DNA from: Gilvimarinus algae
GTDB taxonomy: Bacteria > Pseudomonadota > Gammaproteobacteria > Pseudomonadales > Cellvibrionaceae
Assembly (NCBI RefSeq): GCF_030518215.1
Contig: NZ_JAULRT010000035.1
Coordinates: 434,001-498,000, forward strand
DNA: 64,000 nucleotides
Direction of reading: 5' to 3'
The position numbers were made by a program, and so were the translations under genes. Shown here piece by piece: positions 32,303-41,092 of the stretch. How positions within the stretch are numbered: the stretch's first letter is position 1; every line of letters starts with the position of its first letter. The notes under the pieces were generated by a model. It was not told the DNA's origin, ran no database searches, and was given only the letters and a program-made list of their open reading frames with translations.

Positions 32303-33922
32303 ATGAATTCACACATAAAAAAAACGCTATTGGTTCTACAGTGTCTGGCCATTCTTTTACTGAGTCAGCTGGTGAACGCACAGACCTCGGCTTTTGCCGG
32401 TGGACAATGTGTCGCCATTAACGGCATGTATGTCTCGCTAAAGCGCGGCCAGGAGTCACTGTTAGGGAATTTCACCAAAGAAACACAGCTATTGGAGTTT
32501 AGCAAAGCCAATGGCATTAACTATTTTATTCTCTACGATCTTGAAGGTATGGCCAGTGATGCGCAGCGTCAAACGCAGCTGGCAAACTTCATATCCAGAG
32601 CAAAAAATAGCTACGGCATACAAGAAATTGCTGCAGCCTTGGGCGCCGCTTCATCGGCCGATGAGGTGGCTGCCTACAACGACTCACACGCTTACGATGA
32701 ACGAATCGATGTGCTGAATCTGGAGTATGAGTTCTGGAATCATACGAACCGCGCGCAAGCGTTCAGCGACACTTTGAGCATGCTAGCGCACTTTGAAACT
32801 GTCGCCGCCAGCCATAATTTGCAGACCGAAATCTACATCGGTTGGATTAACGCCAGTGAAGGCGCCGCGCTTGCGGATGCCGTTGATCGCGTGCTGGTTC
32901 ATTACTATAGGCAGAACGACGTCAATATTCTCCAGTATGGCCTCGATCGACTGGAGTACCTGGCATCGGGCAATACATCGGTGAAGATAGCGCCCATTTT
33001 CTCCAACGAAGGTCCCACGAACACCGGCGACCCGACGGCCTACTTTATGGGTCCCTGGCTTGAAACCCACTCGATCGATCAACCCTTTAAAACCTGGATA
33101 ACCGAATATCAGCAGCTAACCGATACCTGGAAGCAAAAGCTGGACGTGATGGGCAGCACATGGTTTCTGTACAACTATTTTGCAGACATACCCTACCCAA
33201 ACACTCATCACATCACCGATCAGCCGCAACCGCAGCAGGCGTGCCTGGGAGACAATGTAGTGTTGGAGATCGATAGCAGTGCGGTCAATAAGGACATCGG
33301 CTGGTTCCAAAATGGCCAGTGCCTCATCGATTCGGCGAATCTACAAGGTAGTGGTACCGATACCCTCCAGATAGCGAATCTGGGCGCAAACCACTTCGGC
33401 CAATACCAGGCACGTGTTGTCAGCTACGATAGCGGCAACCCTTCAAGCCATCTGAGCACGAGTGCGACTATTACGGAAGACCAGAGCTGCTCCTCCGTGC
33501 AGAATCTTGCGCTGGGCAAAGTCGCGTCGGCGTCCTCCTATATTGCCGCAGGCTACGAGCCCGGCCGGATTACCGATGGCGACACTACAAGCAGTCGTTG
33601 GGCAAGTGCCTACAGCGGTGATCAATGGGTTCAGGTGGACTTGGGAGAAAGCGTTAACATTAGCGGCTTGACGCTCACCTGGGATCCTGCCTACGCCATT
33701 GACTATCAGATTCTCTACTCCAGCGACGGCAGCAACTGGCAGCTGCTGGTCGATGTTACCGATAATCAGCAGCTCATCAATAACCACACCGGCCTTAGCC
33801 AGGTGGCGCGCTTTGTCCGGATTCTCGGAACAGAAAAAGCGCTACCGCAATGGGGCTTTTCACTCTATGAACTGGAAGTGTTTGCCTCTCTAGCCTCTGG
33901 TGCGTGTTCGCCAGATTTGTAA
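32303..33922 (+). CDS. Secreted multidomain protein: possible GH18-like barrel + Ig-like + F5/8C (CBM32-like) domains
   Basis: The family of the N-terminal part is not certain. The 539-residue protein has a signal peptide (1-26). Residues about 35-290 look like a TIM-barrel, and IDVLNLEYEFW (135-145) resembles the GH18 catalytic strand, with Glu141 or Glu143 as possible acid. The strict DxxDxDxE pattern is not present, so activity is unproven. Residues about 300-395 look Ig-like (FGQYQARVVSYDSG). Residues about 400-530 are a discoidin/F5/8C domain (NLALGKVASASSYIAAGYEP, ITDGDTTSSRWAS, WVQVDLGES), a common galactose/GlcNAc-binding module. Its position between a TonB receptor and a GH20 enzyme suggests an extracellular glycan hydrolase or binder. 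It is preceded by GTAGGG. Confidence 0.8.
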   Translation: MNSHIKKTLLVLQCLAILLLSQLVNAQTSAFAGGQCVAINGMYVSLKRGQESLLGNFTKETQLLEFSKANGINYFILYDLEGMASDAQRQTQLANFISRAKNSYGIQEIAAALGAASSADEVAAYNDSHAYDERIDVLNLEYEFWNHTNRAQAFSDTLSMLAHFETVAASHNLQTEIYIGWINASEGAALADAVDRVLVHYYRQNDVNILQYGLDRLEYLASGNTSVKIAPIFSNEGPTNTGDPTAYFMGPWLETHSIDQPFKTWITEYQQLTDTWKQKLDVMGSTWFLYNYFADIPYPNTHHITDQPQPQQACLGDNVVLEIDSSAVNKDIGWFQNGQCLIDSANLQGSGTDTLQIANLGANHFGQYQARVVSYDSGNPSSHLSTSATITEDQSCSSVQNLALGKVASASSYIAAGYEPGRITDGDTTSSRWASAYSGDQWVQVDLGESVNISGLTLTWDPAYAIDYQILYSSDGSNWQLLVDVTDNQQLINNHTGLSQVARFVRILGTEKALPQWGFSLYELEVFASLASGACSPDL

Positions 33923-33929
33923 CGCCTGC

Positions 33930-33950
33930 GCCCTGCCGTTTCGGTAGGGC
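33930..33950 (+). other. Hairpin between the GH18-like and GH20 genes
   Basis: GCCCTGCCG (33930-33938) and CGGTAGGGC (33942-33950) pair with a single G-T mismatch around a 3-nt loop. No T-run follows, so it may be a transcript-stabilising or pausing structure in the operon. Confidence 0.5.
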
Positions 33951-33992
33951 TTGCGCGCGAGTGCGATATCACTGATGTAACAGCAGGATTTT

Positions 33993-36527
33993 ATGAAGAA
34001 GATAATGATGATGGCGTTTGGCTGGCTTATTGTCCAGAGCGCCTATGGGTTTGATTATCAAACCTTTGCCGAAAAAGCGAAGGTTACATTCGGGGTAACC
34101 AGCAATTTTCAGCCCGCTGGAAAATTTAAAGCTTATCTGAATATCGACAATACCTCGGGACAGAGTCTAGCGTCAGGTGAAGCGCAGTGGCGAATTTACT
34201 TGCACTTTGTCCGCCGAGTAACCGCCATAGATTCCGATGAGTTTACCCTTGAGAGAGTTCAGGGAGACCTTTACCGATTAACACCGACACAAGCGTTTCA
34301 AGGCATTGCCAACGGTGAAGCCAAGCGCATAGAGTTTGAGGCACTGGGGTACATTTCCAGCTACAGCTATTTCATGCCCAATGCGTTTATCGTCGATGGC
34401 AACGGAAAAAGCTACACGTTTGCCAGCACGGCAAAAGAAGATCCAAAAGATTTCTCGGCGACGCTGAGCCGGCCCGAGCAATACCTGCGTTTCAATAGTC
34501 CAGACCCCGATCTCTATCCGGTGGCAACTCCGCAAAGCCGCTTCGAGGAAAATAAGGGCGTGTCTGCGTCGGAAAAAGTCGTAGGTATTATTCCCTCACC
34601 GAAGGAGATGCACCTGAGTAAGGGGCACGCCAAAATTGCCAGCGATTGGTCGCTGTATCAAAGCGGTGGCCTGCAGTTTTCCGCTGATTATCTGAAGCGG
34701 GAGCTTGCAGGTTTGGGTGTCGTACTGTCTGAAGCCGCGGAACCTGAATCAGAAAAGACGATTAGGCTGCTGATTGACGATAGCGTAACTGTGCCTGAGC
34801 ACTATGAGCTCAATATTAAAAGCCATCAACTGACTATTAGAGCGGCCGATAAAGCGGGTATTCTCTACGGCGTACAGAGCCTGATCAAGCTCCTTCCTCT
34901 ATCGGCAAAAGACAGTGTTGTTTCTGTTCCTGCGGTCAGAATATTTGATGAGCCTCGCTACCCGTGGCGAGGTATGCATTACGATCTTGCCAGAAATTTT
35001 CACGGCAAACAGACCATCCTGACATTGGTTGAGCAGATGGGTCGTTACAAGCTTAACAAGTTGCATTTGCACCTGACAGATGACGAGGGCTGGCGGCTGG
35101 AAATTCCCGATCTCCCGGAACTCACCGGTGTCGGCGCAAACCGATGTTTTGATCCGAATGAAAACCACTGCTTACTGACCCAACTAGGCAGTGGCCCGAA
35201 ATCGGCCAGGGAGAAGCAATATCTAACGCGCCAGGACTATATCGATATTGTTCGCTATGCCAGCGACCGCAATATCGAAGTCATTCCCGAGATTGATATG
35301 CCAGGGCATGCCCGTGCGGCAATAGTGTCCATGAAAGCGCGCTATCGAAAATTGCTCGACACTGCGGGTAAGAAAGAGGCGGAGCGCTATTTGCTCTCTG
35401 ATCCGAAGGATCAATCAGAGTATTTAACGGTTCAGAGTTACACAGATAACTCCATCAACGTCTGCATGGAGTCGACGTATCACTTTGTTGAGAAAGTGAT
35501 GTACGAAGTCCAACGTATGCACCGAGATGCCGGATCGCCGCTGCGCACCTTTCATATGGGAGGTGATGAAGTTGGCCGTGGCTCCTGGGAGGAGTCCCCG
35601 GTGTGCCAAGCGCTGTTTACTGACCCCGATTCAGGCATCCTTGGCGCCGAGGATTTAAAGCCGTATTTTGTTAAGCGGGTTGCCAAGCTTGCCAGTGATC
35701 GTGGTATGGCGGTCGCCGGTTGGGAAGACGGCTTGATGTACGATAAGAACACGCCGTTTCTTCGCAAGAACCTTGAAAATCCGAGCGTCATCGCGAATGC
35801 TTGGGACAATATCTGGGAGTTAGGTGTTTCAGATCGGGCCTATTTATTGGCAAATGCCGGGTACCAGGTGGTACTGTCGTCGGCAACCCACCTGTACTTT
35901 GATCACCCTTACGAAAGCAGCCCGGATGAACTTGGCTATAACTGGGCCACTCGCTACACTGATCTGGAGAAAGTGTTCGCCTTCCGGCCGGACGATCTCT
36001 ATGCCAATGCCAGCAGGACTTTCAGTGGTGCTAAAATTGATAACCTGGAAAAGCTGACCAATAAGTTGCATGTGGATCTGGAGCGGCCCGCCAATATCCT
36101 CGGAATTCAGGGGCAGCTATGGACTGAAACACTGCGTACTCAATCCAGTGTGGAGACCATGATTTTCCCGCGGCTTATCGCGCTGGCAGAGAGGGCTTGG
36201 CATAAAGCCGACTGGGAGAACGGCGCCGGCAACGATGAAACCTACCGGGAAGACTGGACCCAGTTTCTGTCGATACTGGTGAATTACGATCTGCCCAAAC
36301 TGGATCAAAGTGGCGTTCAGTTCTATGTTCCACCCCCGGGTCTGAAACAAAAGGGAGACTCGGTAAGCTTGAACAGTGGCCTTCCGAAGGTCGACTATGA
36401 GATGAGTGTAAACGGCGCAAAGCATTGGACGCCTGTCTCTGAAAATCAAGCCAAATGGATACCGGGGGCTCTGTATCGGTCACGTTTCGGCGGACAGGTG
36501 AGTCGAGCCGTTTCGTTGACGCCGTAG
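33993..36527 (+). CDS. Beta-N-acetylhexosaminidase, glycoside hydrolase family 20 (chitobiase type)
   Basis: Releases N-acetylglucosamine from the non-reducing end of chitooligosaccharides. The 844-residue protein has a signal peptide (1-19), an N-terminal carbohydrate-binding-like domain (about 25-165), a GH20b domain (about 195-310), the catalytic barrel from about residue 315 (RYPWRGMHYDLARNFH) and a C-terminal domain of the chitobiase type. The catalytic pair Asp525-Glu526 sits in FHMGGDEVG. Supporting residues are visible in HLHLTDDEGWRLEIPDLPEL, EVIPEIDMPGHARA and ILGIQGQLWTET. Length matches Serratia and Vibrio chitobiases (about 850-885). It is probably periplasmic or outer-membrane associated and acts on products imported by the upstream receptor. 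Confidence 0.95.
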   Translation: MKKIMMMAFGWLIVQSAYGFDYQTFAEKAKVTFGVTSNFQPAGKFKAYLNIDNTSGQSLASGEAQWRIYLHFVRRVTAIDSDEFTLERVQGDLYRLTPTQAFQGIANGEAKRIEFEALGYISSYSYFMPNAFIVDGNGKSYTFASTAKEDPKDFSATLSRPEQYLRFNSPDPDLYPVATPQSRFEENKGVSASEKVVGIIPSPKEMHLSKGHAKIASDWSLYQSGGLQFSADYLKRELAGLGVVLSEAAEPESEKTIRLLIDDSVTVPEHYELNIKSHQLTIRAADKAGILYGVQSLIKLLPLSAKDSVVSVPAVRIFDEPRYPWRGMHYDLARNFHGKQTILTLVEQMGRYKLNKLHLHLTDDEGWRLEIPDLPELTGVGANRCFDPNENHCLLTQLGSGPKSAREKQYLTRQDYIDIVRYASDRNIEVIPEIDMPGHARAAIVSMKARYRKLLDTAGKKEAERYLLSDPKDQSEYLTVQSYTDNSINVCMESTYHFVEKVMYEVQRMHRDAGSPLRTFHMGGDEVGRGSWEESPVCQALFTDPDSGILGAEDLKPYFVKRVAKLASDRGMAVAGWEDGLMYDKNTPFLRKNLENPSVIANAWDNIWELGVSDRAYLLANAGYQVVLSSATHLYFDHPYESSPDELGYNWATRYTDLEKVFAFRPDDLYANASRTFSGAKIDNLEKLTNKLHVDLERPANILGIQGQLWTETLRTQSSVETMIFPRLIALAERAWHKADWENGAGNDETYREDWTQFLSILVNYDLPKLDQSGVQFYVPPPGLKQKGDSVSLNSGLPKVDYEMSVNGAKHWTPVSENQAKWIPGALYRSRFGGQVSRAVSLTP

Positions 36528-36572
36528 TCGAGTGGCCCGTCGGCAAGCCGGCCCGCCAAGAGGAGATAAGCA

Positions 36573-38153
36573 TTGTCATCACCGCAGCTGACAACACTGG
36601 AAAGCTTAGCGAGGCAGGCGCTCAAGGAGGGGCGCGATGAAGTGGCCTACCGACTTCTTGGCGAGCTCTTGCAGGGAGACCCGGCGAATTCCCAAGCCTT
36701 CTACTTACTGAGCTATATTGCTCACAAGTACAACAACTTTGACAAGGAGGTCGAACTGTTGCAAAAGGCGGTGAGTATAGAACCGGACAATTTGCTTTTT
36801 ACAGCCTACCTGGCTCGCGCATTGGCCTTGTGTGGGAAGATGCTTCTGTCTCACCGGCAACTCCAAGCCATCGACCTTGAGCAGGTGGACAACCCCGAGC
36901 TGATCGATGTTGTTGCGACGACTTACAATCGGTTAAACCTCTATACTCAAGCCTGTCGCTGCTATCAGCGACTGGTGCAAATTGATGACAAGAGTGCTCA
37001 TGTCTGGTTTAATTTATCCACTTGCTACAAGTACCTGGGTGAGTTTGAAAAAGCTGAACAAGCGCTGGAAGAAGCCATCGCACTCAAGCCACACTATGAG
37101 AAAGCCCAGGCCGCACTGTCCTTGTGGAACACCAGGAAGCCCGGCTCAGAATCAGAGGTTACCGCTCGTGTTGCAACGCTCTGTGACATACAAAAATCCA
37201 GTCAGAATCCGGAAGTCAGGTTGCATCTCGCCCATGCCATGGCAAAAGAGCTGGAAACTGTTGGAGAGTATAGTGAGGCCTTTTCCATACTCTCGAGGGA
37301 CAAAGACGCTCAGCGCCGGGCTTTGGATTACCATTTTGAGCGCGATCAATCGATTCTCGAAAACTTGTCGGACAGAGCGTCTTATTCGCTACCGAAAGCT
37401 GGAACCGTTAAACACATCTTTGTCACAGGTATGCCGAGAACGGGCACCACCTTGGTGGATCGTTTGTTAAGCAGCGCACCCGATGTTATCTCCGCCGGGG
37501 AATTAATGTGTTTTCGCACAAGCTTACGCAAGGCTCTGGGTGAGACAACCACTGATTTTATTACCGGTAGTTGTCTGCAAGCTCTGGACGTAAGCGCGAG
37601 CGGAGAAGTCAGCCGACTGTATCAAAGAAATACCAGTTATATAAACGCGGACAGCGCCATTCTTCTGGATAAGTTGCCTTTGAATATCCTGTTGGCCGAT
37701 CAAATTCTCAAGTGCCTGGAAAGCAGCGTGGTGGTCTGTCTGGAGCGCCACCCACTGGATACGATTATCGGTAACTACCGGCAGTTGTTCAGCTTTTCAG
37801 ATGCGCTGTACAACTATTCGTTGTCACTGGAAGATACAGCTAAGTTTTACCTATGCTTTCGAAAGCTCATTCAACGCTTGAGTAGAGACTACCCCAATAG
37901 GTTTTATCGGGTGAGCTATGAAAGCCTGGTGCAGAACCCGGAGAGGGAAGCCGAAAAGTTGTATGATTTCTGCCAGTTGAGCTGGAAAGCTGAGTATCTG
38001 GCGATTGAAAAAAACTTGGCGCCCGTGGCGACGGCCAGCGCCTTACAAGTACGCGAAAAAATTCACACCCGAGCTCTGGAGCAATGGCGCCGCTACGACG
38101 ATGCTTTAGGTGGTGTAAAACGCCTTCTGCAGGAAGCCGGTGTTCCCTACTAG
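36573..38153 (+). CDS. TPR-repeat sulfotransferase family protein
   Basis: Residues about 5-185 consist of tetratricopeptide repeats (for example AHVWFNLSTCYKYLGEFEKAEQALEEAIALKP). The C-terminal half is a sulfotransferase fold with the 5'-phosphosulfate loop GMPRTGTTLVDRLLSS (286-301) and the second PAPS-binding element LERHPLDTIIGNYRQ near residue 390. Predicted activity is transfer of sulfate from PAPS to an unknown acceptor. The 526-residue protein starts at TTG (36573) with a clear AGAGGAG site. Such TPR-sulfotransferases recur beside TonB receptor genes in several proteobacteria; their role there is unknown. No signal peptide, so it is likely cytoplasmic. Confidence 0.88.
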   Translation: MSSPQLTTLESLARQALKEGRDEVAYRLLGELLQGDPANSQAFYLLSYIAHKYNNFDKEVELLQKAVSIEPDNLLFTAYLARALALCGKMLLSHRQLQAIDLEQVDNPELIDVVATTYNRLNLYTQACRCYQRLVQIDDKSAHVWFNLSTCYKYLGEFEKAEQALEEAIALKPHYEKAQAALSLWNTRKPGSESEVTARVATLCDIQKSSQNPEVRLHLAHAMAKELETVGEYSEAFSILSRDKDAQRRALDYHFERDQSILENLSDRASYSLPKAGTVKHIFVTGMPRTGTTLVDRLLSSAPDVISAGELMCFRTSLRKALGETTTDFITGSCLQALDVSASGEVSRLYQRNTSYINADSAILLDKLPLNILLADQILKCLESSVVVCLERHPLDTIIGNYRQLFSFSDALYNYSLSLEDTAKFYLCFRKLIQRLSRDYPNRFYRVSYESLVQNPEREAEKLYDFCQLSWKAEYLAIEKNLAPVATASALQVREKIHTRALEQWRRYDDALGGVKRLLQEAGVPY

Positions 38154-38179
38154 CGAATTTTTCCCGTTGAAACCCGTTC

Positions 38180-39307
38180 TCAATGGGTTTGACTGATCAC
38201 CCGGTTGCGATACTCCGTGGGTGATTCGCCGGTCAGTCGCTTAAAAAATCGCTGAAAAGAGGATTTGCTGTTAAACCCGGATTCGAGCAAGATCTCCATC
38301 ACAGACATGTGCAAACAGTCTTTATCGCCCAGATAGCGCTTCGCCTCTTCAACGCGGTACGTATTGATGAACTCGAAGAAATTTCGGTCAAAGGCCCGGT
38401 TAATAGCGAAAGACACGTCTCTATAGGGAAGTCCGATCATGTCGGAGAACTGTTCGACGTTGATATTAGGTTTCAAATAGAGCTTTTGCTCGCGGATACC
38501 GCTCATGATCTTGCCGATCAAATCATCGATATTTTCATTGGATTTGCTCTCTGTCTTGTTCAAGCCCTTCGTGGTGGTGAGCCGTTGGGCGTGAGATACA
38601 CTGTAGAAAAACAGGGCGATCAACAAAATAAAATTAATGTAGTTGTCAGTGACTCCCAACGGCAGGCGATAGACCACAGCCAGCACACTGAGCATGATAG
38701 ACCACACCGCCGAACAGATATAGGCGATGGTCAGAAGGTACAGCCATACGATAGCCTCTTCATTCACCGATGAGTTATGCGAGAAGACGGTTTTGTGGTA
38801 CTTCCTGACAATGTAGAGCGCGTAGGCAAAATAGACAAAGGGGGTGATTTTCACAAACCACCAGATAAAATCGACAGCGCGGTATATGGCACTGTCAATA
38901 CCGAAGGTATCGAGGCGAAGCAGATTGCTGTCGATACCAAATACGGCGATCACCCCAATGACAAAAGCGCAGGGCAGAAGGTGCAGGCAATCCGCTTTTG
39001 CCAGTTTGAAATCGTCGTGGGTGATACTGGCTACGTAGAGCACCAACAGAGGACCCTTCAGTAGCATCGCGGGCGCGTAGAAGTAGGGTGTCAAGGCGTC
39101 TACCGTGTCTGAGCTTGGCAGGTGTTCATTCCAAATCAGCAAAATGCCGATGTCTGCCAGGGCGATAGAGACAAAAAACCCGGATAAAAGATACTTGGAG
39201 ATGGCCAGTTTGGTTGACAACAGTGGTTGAGACAGCGCCAGCACAATACTCAAACCGATGGACAAAATAAGAATGACGTCATTGAGGTTAAAGTAAAGCG
39301 TTGTCAT
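38180..39307 (-). CDS. AraC-family regulator with multi-helix membrane N-terminus
   Basis: The first about 235 residues contain six or seven membrane segments. The C-terminal 100 residues carry a double helix-turn-helix of the AraC type (VEQFSDMIGLPYRDVSFAIN, then VMEILLESGFNSKSSFQRFF and SPTEYRNRV). This is a one-component membrane regulator that could respond to a periplasmic or membrane signal. It is convergent with the glycan locus, its stop lying 27 nt from the sulfotransferase stop, and is the most likely local regulator. AAACCC (38170-38175) and GGGTTT (38185-38190) could make a small hairpin at the junction. Length is 375 residues. Confidence 0.88.
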   Translation of the reverse strand: MTTLYFNLNDVILILSIGLSIVLALSQPLLSTKLAISKYLLSGFFVSIALADIGILLIWNEHLPSSDTVDALTPYFYAPAMLLKGPLLVLYVASITHDDFKLAKADCLHLLPCAFVIGVIAVFGIDSNLLRLDTFGIDSAIYRAVDFIWWFVKITPFVYFAYALYIVRKYHKTVFSHNSSVNEEAIVWLYLLTIAYICSAVWSIMLSVLAVVYRLPLGVTDNYINFILLIALFFYSVSHAQRLTTTKGLNKTESKSNENIDDLIGKIMSGIREQKLYLKPNINVEQFSDMIGLPYRDVSFAINRAFDRNFFEFINTYRVEEAKRYLGDKDCLHMSVMEILLESGFNSKSSFQRFFKRLTGESPTEYRNRVISQTH

Positions 39308-39500
39308 AGTGAGCGTGTCTGCGAGGAAGTTGTTGCACTACCTGAGTTAGGTGTCTGGCCACATCCATTAGATCAAAACAGACCTGTCGTGACCATACCT
39401 AATTTGACCCATCGCAAAACGCACGCGGGTTGATTGTACAGCGGTTACATTAAAAATGGCGCTGGCTCAGCCCTCTCCGCTCGGAGAGGGCGCATGGAGA

Positions 39501-40880
39501 TTAGCGCGCGGCGACCTCTGCCCGCTTTTCGCCCAAGGTGGTAGTAAACTCGGTTATGGTTTCAACAATAACGTCGATTTCTCCGGGACCGAGCAGCTCA
39601 TCGGCGAACGCCTGAGAGAAAGGCCAGTAGTGCAACGTGGCTCTAAGCTCGAAAGGCGGTTTGGCCGTTCGCGGTACGGCAAAGCGGTAGTCCACCATGG
39701 CATGGCCTTTGGGCAGTATGCGGTTATCGGACATAATGTGGGTGATGCGCCATACCTCCACCTCGACCTTCTTGCCATCTTTGTCTCCGAGTTTCACCAT
39801 AAAGTTTTTGGTGCCGGGTTCGGTTTTGCCGTCTTTTACTTGCCCCAGGCGATAGATTTGTTTGCCATCGGCATCGGTAACAGCAAAGTCTAGCCAGACT
39901 TCCCGTCCCTCAGGAAAGCCTGTGGGAAGCTTGTGCCCGGCGCCGGTATTGGTCACTTTAAAGGTGACGGCGGCATGACCGCCGGGTTCGAGATCAGAGC
40001 TATCAATCAGTTCTACGGTGGCACTGGTGCGCAGGAGTTGGCGGGCGTTTTCCGCGTTCTCTGTGCGGCCAAAGTGCTCGAGAATGGTGGTATTGCCGCC
40101 GGCAAACCAATGCGTAGCACGGTCCGGACGATCTGGGCCCATAATCGCACTCTTGCCCGGTGTGCCTTTCATATGACAATCCTGGCAATCTATTCCGGCC
40201 TGTCGATAGGGGCTCTCATACCACTCGTCATAGGTGCGCTCTACGGGCACGCCATTGGTTGGGTGGGTGACATTGTGGCAGGTGGCGCACATTTTGGAGT
40301 CGGTGTGCAGCTCCGAGTAAGCGGTTTGGTGATACGGAGAGCTGGCCTCTTGCCTCGGGCCGTACTTTAGCTTGGCGGTGCCGGCGTCATTGATGACGTA
40401 GGCTCCATTGTCCAGGCCGCTAATGGCGTTGATGTTGTGGCAGGCTTCGCAATCGACGCCCGGCATATCGGTTTCGGGGGTGTGAACGTCGGGTGGATTT
40501 TGATTGTCTGCTGTAGTGACCTTGCCTGACACCAAACCCGTTGGCGTATGACAGCCGGTGCAAAAGCTGTCCAGCTCGCCGCCGGTTGCCTTGCTGGCGC
40601 GCGCAAGCAGTGCGCGATAAATAGGGTCATCCCAGGCATGCGACATCATAGATGAGCGCCATTCCCGGTAAATATCCGTATGACAGGCCCCGCAGACTTG
40701 AGCCTTGTCAAACTGGTGCTCAGGGATGACTTTACCGGAGCTGGTGGTAGCGCGGTGCAAGCCAAAAAGTGGTGTCAGTGCTTCATCTATAATGCGTTGC
40801 TCCACCGGCGTGGAGGCTAATACACTGTGGGCGGCTACCCATAATAAGGTGACCGAAAATAGCTTAACGTACGGTTGCAT
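39501..40880 (-). CDS. Periplasmic pentaheme c-type cytochrome (cytochrome c554-like)
   Basis: The 459-residue protein has a signal peptide (1-23) and five CxxCH heme sites: CGACH (63-67), CTGCH (107-111), CEACH (144-148), CATCH (198-202) and CQDCH (232-236). Extra His residues are available as distal ligands. The C-terminal half (about 285-440) has no heme sites and looks like a beta-sandwich domain (GHAAVTFKVTNTGAGHKLPTG). This pairing is seen in cytochrome c554/multiheme proteins of unknown role. It may shuttle electrons to a periplasmic reductase or an outer-membrane acceptor. The gene stands alone, with no reductase or maturation gene nearby. Confidence 0.9.
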   Translation of the reverse strand: MQPYVKLFSVTLLWVAAHSVLASTPVEQRIIDEALTPLFGLHRATTSSGKVIPEHQFDKAQVCGACHTDIYREWRSSMMSHAWDDPIYRALLARASKATGGELDSFCTGCHTPTGLVSGKVTTADNQNPPDVHTPETDMPGVDCEACHNINAISGLDNGAYVINDAGTAKLKYGPRQEASSPYHQTAYSELHTDSKMCATCHNVTHPTNGVPVERTYDEWYESPYRQAGIDCQDCHMKGTPGKSAIMGPDRPDRATHWFAGGNTTILEHFGRTENAENARQLLRTSATVELIDSSDLEPGGHAAVTFKVTNTGAGHKLPTGFPEGREVWLDFAVTDADGKQIYRLGQVKDGKTEPGTKNFMVKLGDKDGKKVEVEVWRITHIMSDNRILPKGHAMVDYRFAVPRTAKPPFELRATLHYWPFSQAFADELLGPGEIDVIVETITEFTTTLGEKRAEVAAR

Positions 40881-41092
40881 GGTCTGATCCCTTTAAACCC
40901 TGCGGGTTTTATTATGTTGGATGACCATCTATCAGGTGGCTAACTTTTATACTTATTTTGAGAGGGAAGCATAGTAAAATAATTACCAAATAATTCAAGA
41001 AAAATTGGTAATTATTATTTGTTGAACGTGAAAAAGTTCACGAAGCCCTGAAAAAGGCGAAGTCAAACTGACAATATCTGTCGCGTAAAACC
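40881..41092. other. AT-rich intergenic gap
   Basis: About 210 bp with an AT-rich stretch at 40920-41035. It should contain the promoter of the cytochrome gene (minus strand) and the 3' end of the c-di-GMP gene's transcript region upstream of it. I see no small gene and no clear terminator. Confidence 0.4.
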
